From contig AFRD01000154.1 of assembly GCA_000222875.2 (NCBI GenBank), forward strand, positions 1 to 64,000: a DNA stretch of 64,000 nucleotides, written 5' to 3'. Both the position numbers and the translations under genes were made by a program. The stretch comes from Periglandula ipomoeae IasaF13. Its lineage: Eukaryota > Ascomycota > Sordariomycetes > Hypocreales > Clavicipitaceae. Of the stretch, positions 49,614-60,632 are shown one piece after another (the first letter of the stretch is position 1; every line of letters starts with the position of its first letter). The notes beneath the pieces were generated by a model. That model was not told the origin of the DNA. It saw nothing but the letters and a program-made list of their open reading frames with translations, and did not search any database.

Positions 49614-49841
49614 TTACTTCCGCCCCGAAGCTCCCTTGGCGTTGTCTTTAGCAGGTTGCTTCTTTTTCTTCTTCTGCTCCGGCTTCATCGTCGCAAAGTG
49701 AATGTACCAGATGAGTAGACATTGTAATCCAAGTCCAACAAGGACTAATAATAGAGTGACGAACAGATTCGGTTGATCATTGAGAACTGCGACAGCTTCA
49801 TTTGTCGCGCCGACCTTTTTCAACCAGTCAAAGTTGGCCAT
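49614..49841 (-). CDS. Small single-pass membrane protein, 75 residues
   Basis: The ATG at 49841 opens MANFDWLKKVGATNEAVAVL. One hydrophobic helix (about residues 26-47, LFVTLLLVLVGLGLQCLLIW) is followed by IHFATMKPEQKKKKKQPAKD, a strongly basic tail. The frame is open further upstream (to 49937), but the internal ATG gives the more typical compact protein. Positive charge after the helix suggests that the C-terminus faces the cytosol. The size and shape fit small ER or mitochondrial membrane components, but I recognise no family. It is divergent from the mitochondrial S5 gene. Confidence 0.65.
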   Translation of the reverse strand: MANFDWLKKVGATNEAVAVLNDQPNLFVTLLLVLVGLGLQCLLIWYIHFATMKPEQKKKKKQPAKDNAKGASGRK

Positions 49842-50649
49842 TGTGGAGGAGAGTTCGTGACGTAGCCGATGAGGATTGCCTCGTGGTCTGAGGTCAAGGT
49901 TGACGATGTCGATGTGGTGATAAGCGTGTAAGTGCACCAGGCACTGCAGATGGGTTCCCGTCTCTGAGCGGACAAGTCGGGAGTAGATCGGTATATATGG
50001 CAGTTCAGAGCTATCACGGGCCAGCGTATTGTACAGCGACGATCAGAATTCGAAGTGACGAGAAGGGAAGAATAAGACGCGAGCAACGGTGGTGGCCGTT
50101 ATACTTTGGGAGGCGGCCCACCAGGAGAGGCCCCAGCACAGGAGGGAGTCCTGAGACGAGCGTTTCATAGATGCGGCATGTTGTCTGACGGGCACAGCAC
50201 GGGAACAAGACAAGTCATTGCGGATGAGAAATGCGTGCTTGCTCTTACTGAGGCAGAGTTGGCAAATGCTGTTGGATTGGGATAGCTTGCAGATTCGATG
50301 AGATATCACGGCTGGGAACAACTGTCACGCCTGTATTGAATATTGAGACTTTGGTCGCCGCCAATGCTACGGTAAGCACGTTACACTGGGTTCCTGAAGA
50401 ACCGACGGCATGCTGAGCCCCACGTGCCTTTCCACGTGAGCTCCATTCTTTCCAGCTCATCCCCTTGCCAATTGGCACTAACCCAACCGGTCGGCTCCAA
50501 TTAGGGATTGTCCCTTGGCCAGAAAAATCTCAAGCTTCACTCGTGTGAGGTACGACAAAGTTCAACACAACGAACCAGCTCCTAAACACGCCGACAATTG
50601 GCCATTGCCGTGTTCAGCAGTCCGAATCAGACGGGCAGGCACGTCCGCC
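49842..50649. other. Intergenic, divergent promoter region
   Basis: About 810 bases between the small membrane protein (-) and mitochondrial S5 (+). The S5 frame is open upstream to 50515, so a longer N-terminus is possible, but the ATG at 50650 is followed directly by a presequence-like stretch. CACGTG-containing sequence occurs near 50432 and 50445; significance unknown. Confidence 0.55.
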
Positions 50650-52257
50650 ATGAGCGTTGCACGTCCGGCGCACAGCCTTATTGGCAGGTGCATTGCCTCG
50701 ACTCGATCCCGAGCTGCTGCGTCGCCAGCCGTAGCAGTGCCATGCCAGCAGTTTCACAGCTCAGCACCCCGTTCCAAACGGCGGTCACGGTTTAGAAATT
50801 TCAAGGCTGACGAGATGGGACTGTTGAATCCTTCCGTTTTGTCCAAGTACCGACAAGAAAAGTTCTCAGAATACACCAAGGAGGAGCTGGAAGTGCTGAA
50901 ACAAAAATACACCCCCGAGCAACTGGAGGCTTTACGGGCAGGAGAGGAGGCTATCAACCCAGACGACATGATCATGCAGGGCAGACTGCGTGACGATCCT
51001 TACCGGCCGGACTATATCGAAGATTACACCGTGCTCGATCCGCGATACGATGTCAAGCCGAAGGTCGACGTGACACCTCGAGAGCCAGAATGGCTCAACC
51101 ACAACGAATGGGTTGACAAGTACGGCTCGACCATGTCACAGCTGACCGATAAGAAGACGAGCGATCAGCTCACAAGAGCCATGGTCCGCGCCCTGCGAAG
51201 AGAACGAGAAAGCAATGGAGCCGAATTAATAGACCTGACGGAGGAGGAGCTCAAGGATATTGAAAACGACCCCGAGCTGCTGAAGAAGTATCTAGTAGCA
51301 GAAGACGGAGATACATCAGCGGAACCCGATGCGAACGCCTCGGGCTCTGATTCGCTGACACGCGCGCAAGCTATGAAGCTTGACGAGGCCGTCGATGCGG
51401 AGTGGAAGAAGGAGCTCGACAAGCTGACGGCTGCGACAGACGAGAGCGAGGTTGAGCCGAGCAACTTGGAGCTTCTTGCAGATGGTCCCGCGGGCATCAG
51501 CCGCGCATACTCTGCCGAAGCCGCGGAGCTCGGCAAAGTCCCTGGAGTCGAGGGCCTGTACAAGTCAGCAGCGGACCCCGAGGACGAGGGCCAAGACGAC
51601 GGCGGACACTACCAGGAAATCAAGCGTCTCACGGGCATGACGCTCAAGGACATTCAGTCTATTTACCGCAAGGTGCTCGTCACCAGATGGGTGTCGAACC
51701 AGACCCGTCTGGGCAAGGTACGCAGCACGTCAGTCGTAGCCATTGCTGGCAACGGCAACGGGCGTCTTGGTCTAGGAATCGCCAAGTCGACCGAGGCAGG
51801 CTTGGCTGCCGAAACAGCCCAATTGCTTGCCATTCGCAACATGAAGCCCATCCGCCGATACGAAAACCGCACCATTTTCGGAAATGTTAAAGCCAAGGTC
51901 TCCGGGACGGTAGTGGAGCTCTTCACCCGTCCACCAGGTACGTTTACAACCGCCGTCTGACATACTCTCATGCCCCCTTGAATGTTTAGAAAGCCCAAAT
52001 TCAGCATGACGAATTTGACTAACATTGTGTCTCCAGGCTTCGGTCTCCGCTGCCCGCACCGCATTTTCGAAATGTGCCGCGCTTCTGGCATCCACGATAT
52101 CCATGCGCGCATGCCGCGCTCCAAGAACCCCATGAACTCGGTCAAGGCGGCGTATGAGGCGCTCACGAACCAAGTTGACCCGGAGGAGATTGCCATTGGT
52201 CGCGGCAAGAAAATGGTTGATGTGAGGAAGGTGTACTATGGTGGCGCTGTATACTAG
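50650..52257 (+). CDS. MRPS5: Mitochondrial small-subunit ribosomal protein S5 (uS5m)
   Basis: Component of the mitochondrial small ribosomal subunit, near the decoding site. Exons 50650-51937 and 52037-52257 give 502 residues; the intron has GTACGT and CTCCAG. The N-terminus MSVARPAHSLIGRCIASTRS is Arg/Ser-rich without acids, a typical matrix presequence. A long mitochondria-specific, acidic-helical extension fills about residues 45-330. The S5 core follows: VRSTSVVAIAGNGNGRLGLG with IAKSTEAGLAAETAQLLAIR, then across the intron RPPGFGLRCPHRIFEMCRASG. Bacterial S5 is about 165 residues, so this is the usual extended fungal form. Ends KVYYGGAVY. Confidence 0.93.
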
Positions 52258-52542
52258 ATGAGGTTTCGGGGGGCGATAGATGTTCTGTATACTATTGTAC
52301 ATTGGTTTGTTATCGTGGGTGTCGTGAACCATTCGTGTGATGCCATGATTGCTCGTGCCCTCATAATTTCCTACAATCCATGCTCCCGTTTCCACTTCTG
52401 TCTTCAACCTCTGCGGATGATATACCTATGATACCATCTCATCGATCCGGCATCATATTCCTCAGTCCTTCCACTCCCTTATATGTCATTCTTCCATGAT
52501 CGCATTCCTCATGATTCATATCAAGTTTCCATTACCGCAAAA

Positions 52543-52883
52543 TCACTCCCACCTCTCCTCCTCACCACCATCATCCCCATCCCCTTGCCCCTCATACTCC
52601 TGCTGCAAAACAATACTATAAACACTCGTCTTCAGCAGCGTAAACGCCAAGCTTGTCTTCCTCTCCAATTCCCTCAGTCCATCCGCAATCTCAAGCGAAG
52701 GACTCGACGCCAGCTCATCTAGCTTGGCCGCCAACTATCGCATCATCAATCAGCGACAGACTCCGAACGCGTTAGAGTCAATGAACGTACCTTTTTCATG
52801 TTATTTGCCAGCCGCTCATATTCCTCTAGGACTTCGTGCTCGAGCGGCGAGAGCTCCGGCTGTTGGAGGATATTTTGCTCCAT
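52543..52883 (-). CDS. DAD3: DASH complex subunit Dad3
   Basis: Subunit of the DASH/Dam1 ring that couples kinetochores to spindle microtubules in fungi. Exons 52883-52791 and 52734-52543 give 94 residues; the 56-nt intron has GTACGT and GATAG. The sequence includes LSPLEHEVLEEYERLANNMK, then across the intron LAAKLDELASSPSLEIADGL and RELERKTSLAFTLLKTSVYS, ending in an acidic tail. The LERKTSL and KTSVYSIVLQQ motifs are characteristic of Dad3. The whole protein is helical, as expected. Confidence 0.9.
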
Positions 52884-53449
52884 TGTGCTGGCGTGCGTGA
52901 ATGAGAGTGGAATGGGACGCGTTGAGGTTTGGGTGTGAGAGGAAGGTTGCCCCACTGTGTGCTTCGAGTGGGAGAGCGCGGTTAGAGCAGCCGCATCTAG
53001 AACAGGCGTTGATGAGAATTGGTGAACAATGCTATTTTAGATTTCCTACTTTTGCAGATCATCCGAAATCGAATGTCAACCAGAACAAATAAACTCGGTT
53101 TATCTAAATGCTCTTCTCATCTTGCCAACATACAAACATTCAAACAAGGAGATTACATCGACCACGTGAACCGTCCTCCTTCGAGTCAACAATCACATCC
53201 AAAACAGATAATCATTCAATACAAATCATTGAATTCATAACTATCAACACAGGAAACAAGTCCGGTAGACAAGACAAAACGCTCACAAGCTGTACAATCT
53301 CCCAGTCCATGTAATCTGTAAGTAATAAAAACCATCACCCCGGAACAAGAGGGCGCCGCGTGCCCATGAAAAGCCAGGTTCCTCCAAAGGCGCCATGCCA
53401 ATCCCATATATATGTCGTCGTCACTGCCCTCTCAGCTCCCTCAGCTCCC
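52884..53449. other. Intergenic between DAD3 and the coiled-coil gene
   Basis: About 570 bases containing the DAD3 promoter (-) and the 3' UTR of the upstream minus-strand coiled-coil gene. A+T-rich around 53040-53330. No gene seen. Confidence 0.55.
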
Positions 53450-53457
53450 TCAGCTTC
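53431..53457. repeat. 9-bp tandem repeat spanning the coiled-coil gene stop codon
   Basis: CTCAGCTCC occurs three times (last unit one mismatch). On the minus strand it reads as repeated GGGAGCTGA. Because the unit is 9 bp, it places further in-frame TGA codons 9 and 18 bases after the stop of the coiled-coil gene. Confidence 0.85.
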
Positions 53458-56400
53458 CATATACAACCATGCCCGTCTCGGCACCAACGTCTGTGCCAAT
53501 CGCGCTTTCCGTGTATTCACTGCTCATGTCATCCAGTTCGCTGTATCCTGCATCCGACTTGGTGTATTGGCTTGAGATGACGGTGGTTCCAGCACTACTG
53601 CGACGCAAGGTGTCTGTGTCGCTTCCCTCGCCGTCATCGTCCACAACCGAGTCAAGGATCACGCTGTTCTCGGCCGTGTAGTCAACAGAGCTTGGCGCCG
53701 GCGAAGGGACAACGCTGTCTGGCTCTTCGAGCTCTTCCACCGTTTCCCTCACACCAAAATTCTCCTTGTCCTCTTCACCGAATCCTTTGCCCAGACCACC
53801 GCCCCAGCTGCGCTTGCGGAGAGCATTGCCAGCCGCCGTTCGGACACTTTGGCTACGTTTGACAAGCGCAGACGGCGAACTGCTGTTCATTTGACTCAGC
53901 GACGCAATCCGACGGGCTGAACCGTTCTGCGAAGGAACGGCCAGGTTTCTCTTGGTTGACAGAGCCATGCTGACTGCTGGTCGACTGGCCTTGCTTCCCG
54001 TCTCTCCACTGTCAGCCGCGGGCTTCTTGACTCGCTTGCGGTTCATATCATCGCGGCCCTTGTTGCTCTTGGCCATCAACAGAACTCGAGAATGATCCAT
54101 GACCCCCTCCACAATGCGACGCTCCAGTCTCTCGGCACGATGCTCCATGTCAGACAATTCCTCCTTCCGCAGACGCAAGGCTGTCTCGAGTGACCCTACG
54201 TCACCAGCGAGACGCGTCTTCTGTCTGATCAGGCTTTCTTGTTCTGTGCGCAGATTGACGACGCTGTCTCGGAGTCGCTCTTCCTCGTCCTTGAGACTGA
54301 GCAATGAAGCCTCCACGTGGTCCCGTTCGGCCAGCTTACGTTCCAACTCAATGATTGTGTCTTGCAAGGTCTTTTCTCGATCCTCGTGCTCATTCTCGAT
54401 GCGCTGGGTCTGGTTAGAGAGGAATTGCGATATCTCAGCAGCCGTGTTGACAACAGACTGATGAACCTTGTCCAAGGTCTCGAGCTGCGCAAATGCTTGC
54501 ACTGAGGAGTTGCTGTGTTCCACAAGCTTGTCGAGCTTTTCTTGAACTGCAGTATCATCGTATCGCTGTTCAGCCAGCTTTTCGAGTTTCTCCTTGACCT
54601 CCGAATCATCATACTTCGCCTCAACCAGTCGGCTCAGCTTTTCTTGCATATCCGAGTCATCGTACTTTTCGGGTGCAGGGAGCATTGCCTGGTCGAATGG
54701 CTTGACCTCGGCAATCTTATCGCGGATCTCGGTGGTTGAAGATTTGGAGTGCTCGAAATGCTCCCCCACAAGTAGTAGGATGTCCTTGACAGCCTCGAGG
54801 ATTTGCGGCTGGATCTCCTTCATCTCGCCCTGCAGACTCTCGACGGCCGAAACAGCTTGTTGGATGTGCTCGCGCGTCTGTTCGTGCTCATTCTTGCCTT
54901 CGGTCTGTTGTTCTTCGCTTCGAGAGGCGAGATCTTCGACCTTGGAAAACACCGTCTTTGATGCTTCTTCCATCTTTTCGAGAGAATCGGTGACCGTTGA
55001 GCCAAGGGTATCAATTAATAACTTCAGGTCCTCAGCAACAGCCTTGGTGCTGACAACAGCTGCTTCAGTTTCCAGTCCGCGCGCCTCGTTGGCATCCGAC
55101 TTTTCTTCCATGGCAGCTTTGAACTCGTCGTATTTGGCAACTAGTTCGTCAATCTTGTCGTCAATCTTGGTGCCAATGTTGTCGGCTGCTTCTTGTAGCT
55201 TCTCGTTAGACTCCAAGCGAGCACCAGCAACAACCTCCTTGTTCTCTTCAAACTGGGTTTTCATGGTGTCAAACATCTCTTTGAGGTCCGCACCGACGTT
55301 TTCATTCTTGTCGATCTTCTCGCTCATGCCTTCAAAGAGCTTGCTGAGAGACTCAATACCGGTTGAGCCGTCATCCAGCTTGGTCTTGATGGCCTCCTGG
55401 AATTCCTCCAGGAATGTCTTGACCTCAGTGACGCGATCGGCCACACCAACGATCTCGGCTTGTCGGTCATCCAGTGCCTTGGCAGTAGATTCGGTGTGAG
55501 TATCGATCTTCTCCTTGGCTTCCTTGAGAATAGTCTCCAAGTTGGTAACGTCTTCCTTGTTGGAGATGGCAGCAAAATCAGTGCCGGTCACGCCGTCGAG
55601 CGCTGTCTTGATCTCCAGCACAATGGCTTCAACAGCCTCAACTCCAGTCTTGGTGGCCATCTCTTCGTCAGCCGGTGTTTCTTTCTCGCTCTTCTCCTTC
55701 ATCTCTTCCAAGGTCAAACTCAGTTGAGTGACAAGGGTCTCCAGTACAGACAAGTCCTCCTTGTGAGACACCGTGTTGAGCTGCTCGGAGATGGTGTTCA
55801 TTGTCTCGCGAGTCTCGAGAACAAGCGTCTCAACCGCATCAATATGCTCTTTGCGGACGGCCTGCTCACCTTCGACAAGGTCGTCCAGGCTTGCCTTGGT
55901 GTTGCGCAGTATGGTTTCAATTGCAATGACATCGTCTTTGGTAGCTGCATCGCCGTTGGCCTCAGCACTGGCATCTCGAGTTTTTTCTGACGGCTCGGCA
56001 GCTGCAGTGGTGACTGGCTCGCGAGATCGGACCTCGTCAACTCCTTCCTGTACGTTGCGAAGCATCTCCTCCAATCGACTTAGATCTTCTCGCTGAACGC
56101 TCTCAGCTGCAGTTTCGGGCTCCATGGCTTCGACTTTTATGCGTAACTGGGTGATGAGGACCTCAAGATTCTTAATATCATCCTGTTTCACCATGTCGGC
56201 AGGAATAATTGCACGGTCGGTATCTTCGTTGACGGTTGCCACAGCTGCAACAGCTCTGTCATTGTTGGTGTCCCGAATGGTCTCAATGTCAGATCTCACT
56301 GAGTCCAAGCCAGACTTGAGAGCATCCAGGATTTCATCGTTGGCGGTCAGATCAGCGGGCTTGTGAGTGAGTCGATCGAATCCGGCGCGGAGATCGTTCA

Positions 56401-59204
56401 ACCCGTCTTGTATGGCGTCAAGGATCTCGCCAGTCTCGGGTCGAGGTCGCAGAATTTCTTGCCGCAAATTGGTCAGCCCGTTGTGAAGGGCATCAAGGAT
56501 CTCCTGGTTACTAGTACCAGGCACGGCTTGAGGAGTAGCAGGCACCATGGAAGAGTTCACAATTTCTCGCAATCCTTCGAGCTCGGTCTGCAACTGTTCG
56601 CGCGAGCTGTCGCTTGCTTGAGCCATTACCCTTGAAACCTCGTCCTTGAACTCATCCATGGTACGTGATAAGTTCTCCATAAACTGTTCGTGGCCAGCCT
56701 CGCCGGATACTCGATCGACGTAGCCTTCTATAGCAATTCGAAGATTTTCAAGTCCGTCCTTCGTAGCATCCAGGACTTGTTCTGTGTCTCGTCCATTGGC
56801 CGCCACGTTCTCCTTCGCCTCTTCGGAGACGGCCCTGAATTCCAGTTTCATGTATTCCATAATGTCCTGCAAACGGGTGACAATCTCGTCATTGTTGGGC
56901 ACAGCCATGAGGGCATCATTCCGGGGTAATTCGAACCCTTCCAGGCCTTCACGCACGGCGTGAACCATATCCTTATGCGACATGTCATTGCCAACAGCTG
57001 AAGCTGCCACAGGAAACTCAAACTCTTCAAGGCAATCGCGAACGGCGTCAATAATCTCATCTCGCGACAATGAAGCTGGCGTATCGACTTGGGGCGGAGT
57101 GAAATGCTTCAGTCCCTCAACAACGGCCTTGAACACCTCTTCGCGAGTGGCAGCCTCCGGTCGCTCATCACGAGGGGCGTATTCTTGAAGCCCTTCCTTG
57201 AGGCAGGCTAGGACTTCGTCTCTTTCAAGACCTAGTTGTTGCACCTCAATCTCGGGTTTGTAGTTCTCCCATGCATCTCGAACAGCCTCGATAACATCAT
57301 CCCTGCTCAAGTCGGGCATGTCATCTCGGGAAGCCTCATTGTCCCTCAATGCAGCACGCATGGCATTGTAAATTTCTTGGTAGTCAACAACGGTCTTTTG
57401 ATAAGATTGTGACTGTGCAGATTGGCGTCGATGCTCCCTTAAGACATTATTGAGCTGCTCCTTCATCTGCTCGAGGCCTTCGTCGATCACCCTCGAAACG
57501 TCATCTTTGCTGGGAGATTCGGTCTCTTCAATTCCCTTGACTCCCATCTTTTCCAGCCTCTTGCCCAATTCCCGGCCCATGCCGAGAACCTCGCCTCTCA
57601 ATTCACGAACGAGAGCTTTGACCTCGGCGGTCAAGCCACCGCCCTGAGAGACACTGTCTTTGACGGACCGGATAATCTTCATAAGGTCTTCATTAACGAG
57701 TTCGGCGCCGCGTCCGGGCGGTGCAGATGATCTCCTACTGTCGGCATTGTAGAGAAGTCGCTCAACCCGTTGTGTCATTGGGCCACTTCCAGGTCTTTGT
57801 AGTTCCATGTCTTCATCACTCAAGCTTCTGCCCCTATTTGCATTCCCAAGAATGACGGCATTCTCGGACTGGGATCGCACATACGCGGCCAATTCGTCAA
57901 CCTTTGCTGAGGTAGCCATGCCCGACAGCTTTTGCGAAAGCTCTGTGAGAAGACCAACAAGAGATTCGTGACCATCTTTGGTGCCCAAACCATTCCAGAT
58001 CTTCTCCAGAAGCATCACTGACGCCGAGGTATCGACTCCAGAGAGGGATGGAGTACTAATGGAGCCACGATCAATCGACTCGGCAAAGCTTTTTGGCGAG
58101 GGTATCCTGGGGAGCTGGAATGGCCGTGACTGTGTTGGTGGAGAGCCGAATGGCTTATTGTCAAGATATGGCCCGCTAAACGAGGCGATCCTGCTCGATG
58201 TCTCGTGAATGTTGCCCACGAGCTCTCGCAGGCTCTTGCGTACATCTTCATCCCTCGACTTTGTCGCTTCTTTCAGACTTAGCAAGTCGGTGGCATTGTC
58301 TCGACTTCGTCGAGTCAAAGCCGACATTTCCTTTTGGAGAGATGTTGCAATATTTGTCAGAGTGACGAGCTGCGCAGCAACGTCCTCTGGAGAGTAAGGT
58401 ATTTTGGGAGTTGATCCATTGTGAGCGCTTGACAGAGCAGGCTCAGTCTCTCTGGAAGAAGGTTTGGCTCCCATGGTCTGCAATGCGAGCATAGTCGAGC
58501 TCTGAGGTGGCGTATTCTCACCCAAGATGCTCTGAGGACGTCGAGCAGTTGGCCTCAGGATGGGAGTCAAACTTGGTCCGGGAACAGGTGTCGAGCTGGC
58601 AGAGTCCCTATCCTCTCGCTTTGGCTCCGGTGGTAGTTCCCGTAGCGTCGTAGGCGTTGATGGTCTGAGATCAGGTTTGCTCCAGTTCCCCTCAATCATC
58701 AAACTCAGGTCTCGTACAGATCCAGGCTGCAGCGACTGTAGTCGACGATGCGAGCCGCCCTTGACGAGGGCTCGCTCTGGGGATTCTCCTCCACGTTTGA
58801 CAATGGCGCTGTTTTCCCGCGCCCGCTCGTTCAATGCGGCATGAGCAGACTGAATGGCGCTGGAAGTGCCGGCCTGAGAAGTCAAGCCGGGCGATTGAGG
58901 ATTCGGATTCAATGGCAGAGGCGGCGGAGCTCGTTCTGGATCTGAGCTATCCCACCTGCTGGGTATTAGTTTGTGCACCCAAGAGGGCATAGAAAGAGAG
59001 CAAAACGTAAAGCAAAGGGGGATTGCAAGCACAGAAGAACAGTGAAGTCAGGGCAAACAGAGGGCAAAATCGCAGAAGAGAGTCAATTACGTACATGGGA
59101 ATCAGAGCTTTGAAACTGTGGTCCGAAGACGCAGAATGTTGATGTTTCAGGTATCTTTCGCCATCTTTGGAAGATACCGAGTCCCAGTCGGACGGGGACA
59201 TCAT
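53450..59204 (-). CDS. Giant coiled-coil protein with four internal repeat families
   Basis: Exons 59204-59095 and 58955-53450 give 1,871 residues; the 139-nt intron has GTACGT and CAGCAG, and joins ALIPM to WDSSDPERAPPP. The N-terminal 200 residues are Pro/Ser-rich and disordered. The rest is almost all helical. About 585-716 holds repeats like LSRDDVIEAVRDAWENYKPE. About 850-930 holds repeats like EILDALHNGLTNLRQEI. About 955-1200 holds repeats like EDLSVLETLVTQLSLTLEEM. About 1467-1517 holds three 17-residue copies of KYDDSEVKEKLEKLAEQ type. A long heptad coiled coil (about 1540-1680) precedes a basic Ser-rich tail with RKRVKKPAADS and an acidic end. No ATPase (SMC) motif is visible. It looks like a filamentous tether or scaffold, for example at a septum, spindle pole or nuclear envelope; location is not known. 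Confidence 0.85.
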
Positions 59205-60632
59205 TTCGAGTAAAACCGACGGGCTCTACCCCTATCGAGAGATGCGAGGGCCCTTGTGTCGTGGTGTTGTGAGGAATGAGAAATGTCTAGGCGAGGAATG
59301 CGGATCGCCCGCCGCTGCCACTTTCCGTATGGCGGGAAGAGAGCGAAGCTACAAAAATATGGACACCGACGATATGTAAGTGCGCTTGTTGTATGATAAA
59401 CAAGAAAATCGAGTAGACTGGCTTTCAATAAAGCAAAAAATAGGATTGATACGATCAATTAGTGTCGTTTCTTCATAGTCATGTACGTTGGAAGCAGTGT
59501 GTATTATTTTTCCTCGAAGGATGGAAGCTGCCGGATTAGCCTCAAAAGGGAGGGCGCCTAATTAATTGCCGGGCAGTCTGGTCTCGTCATTGTTGACGGG
59601 CCTGCCAACGCAGCTCACTCCATTGGGCTGCCAGGTGTGATGTTTTGGGCGGCGCAAGGTCATGCGTTGCGCGGGGCAACGGCGCGAGGAAGCGAGGAGG
59701 CGGGTCCTGGACCAAAGAAAAGAAAAGAAAAAAGCTGCTTGGCTGGGCGGGGGCTTGGCTCGTCGTGCTGCTGCATGCACTGATCCTACTGCATGCACGG
59801 CTCGGCCAGCTGGCAGCGCGGTCGTCAATTGTCTTTCTCGCCAGTGTCTTGGTGGTGATCATTTGCCGAGTTGGGCGTCTGCAACAATGTGATGTCGACC
59901 GCAGCCCTGGCTTTCCTGCATCGGAGGGGTCAGCAAGTGGTGCGTGAAGCATCTATTGCAGTAGACTCAGTTTCCTGGTTTCTATCATCACCTGCAGACC
60001 GTCAAACACGTTGTCACTTGGACATCATTGATGTCTGATTACCAGGGTTTTCATGAAAACTCGCTGTCAAATGCACACACCTAAAATCTCCATCTGTTCT
60101 ACCTATGGATCAAAGACACTCCTGAGGTGTCCTCGGTAGAAGTCCTCAAATTCGGGTCTCAAATTCATATTGAGTGCAACTCCCGTTACATAAGCAATGA
60201 AGCGCCTGAAACCAGCCATATAACTGCAAGGCACGACCCTCGTTCGAAGACGGCTCAGAATTGGCCCTTGTATACTCATGCAGAGATAATGATTTCGGGC
60301 GATCCTCTCGCAGATCTTACGTACAAACACACCATTGAGCTCGAGAAATAGGTCGTCATTGATTCTTCTAAGAGCTGAGCACATATGTCCCTCAAGCATA
60401 TCATCTCTCTTTGCCCACGGCACCCTCCCCACAGGAGCTTCTCCAACTATGAGGCGCCACGGTAGTCTATTGACCCAAAAGAAGAAAAAAAAGGCAATGC
60501 AGATCTTTCCAAGCCACCTGCTTCTCAAATCAAATAAAAAGTTTATACCTTGAAAGCATCATCTCCATTATAATAACAAAAAAAGTACTCCTAGCCTGTG
60601 GCATGATTACGAAGCAAACCGCTTCGTCTTCT
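59205..60632. other. Intergenic between the coiled-coil gene and GGC1
   Basis: About 1.4 kb with the promoter of the coiled-coil gene (-) and the 3' flank of GGC1 (-). A-rich AAAGAAAAG repeats occur near 59715-59733. A 141-codon minus-strand frame (60528-60103) has no supporting evidence. No gene called. Confidence 0.55.

Noticed and set aside
54594..55499. 301-codon plus-strand frame, Ser/Leu-rich
   Set aside because: Antisense shadow of the coiled-coil gene; Ser/Leu richness mirrors Glu/Lys codons on the other strand.
60103..60528. 141-codon minus-strand frame between the coiled-coil gene and GGC1
   Set aside because: Starts in a poly-Lys/Phe artefact of an A/T run and shows no family similarity.
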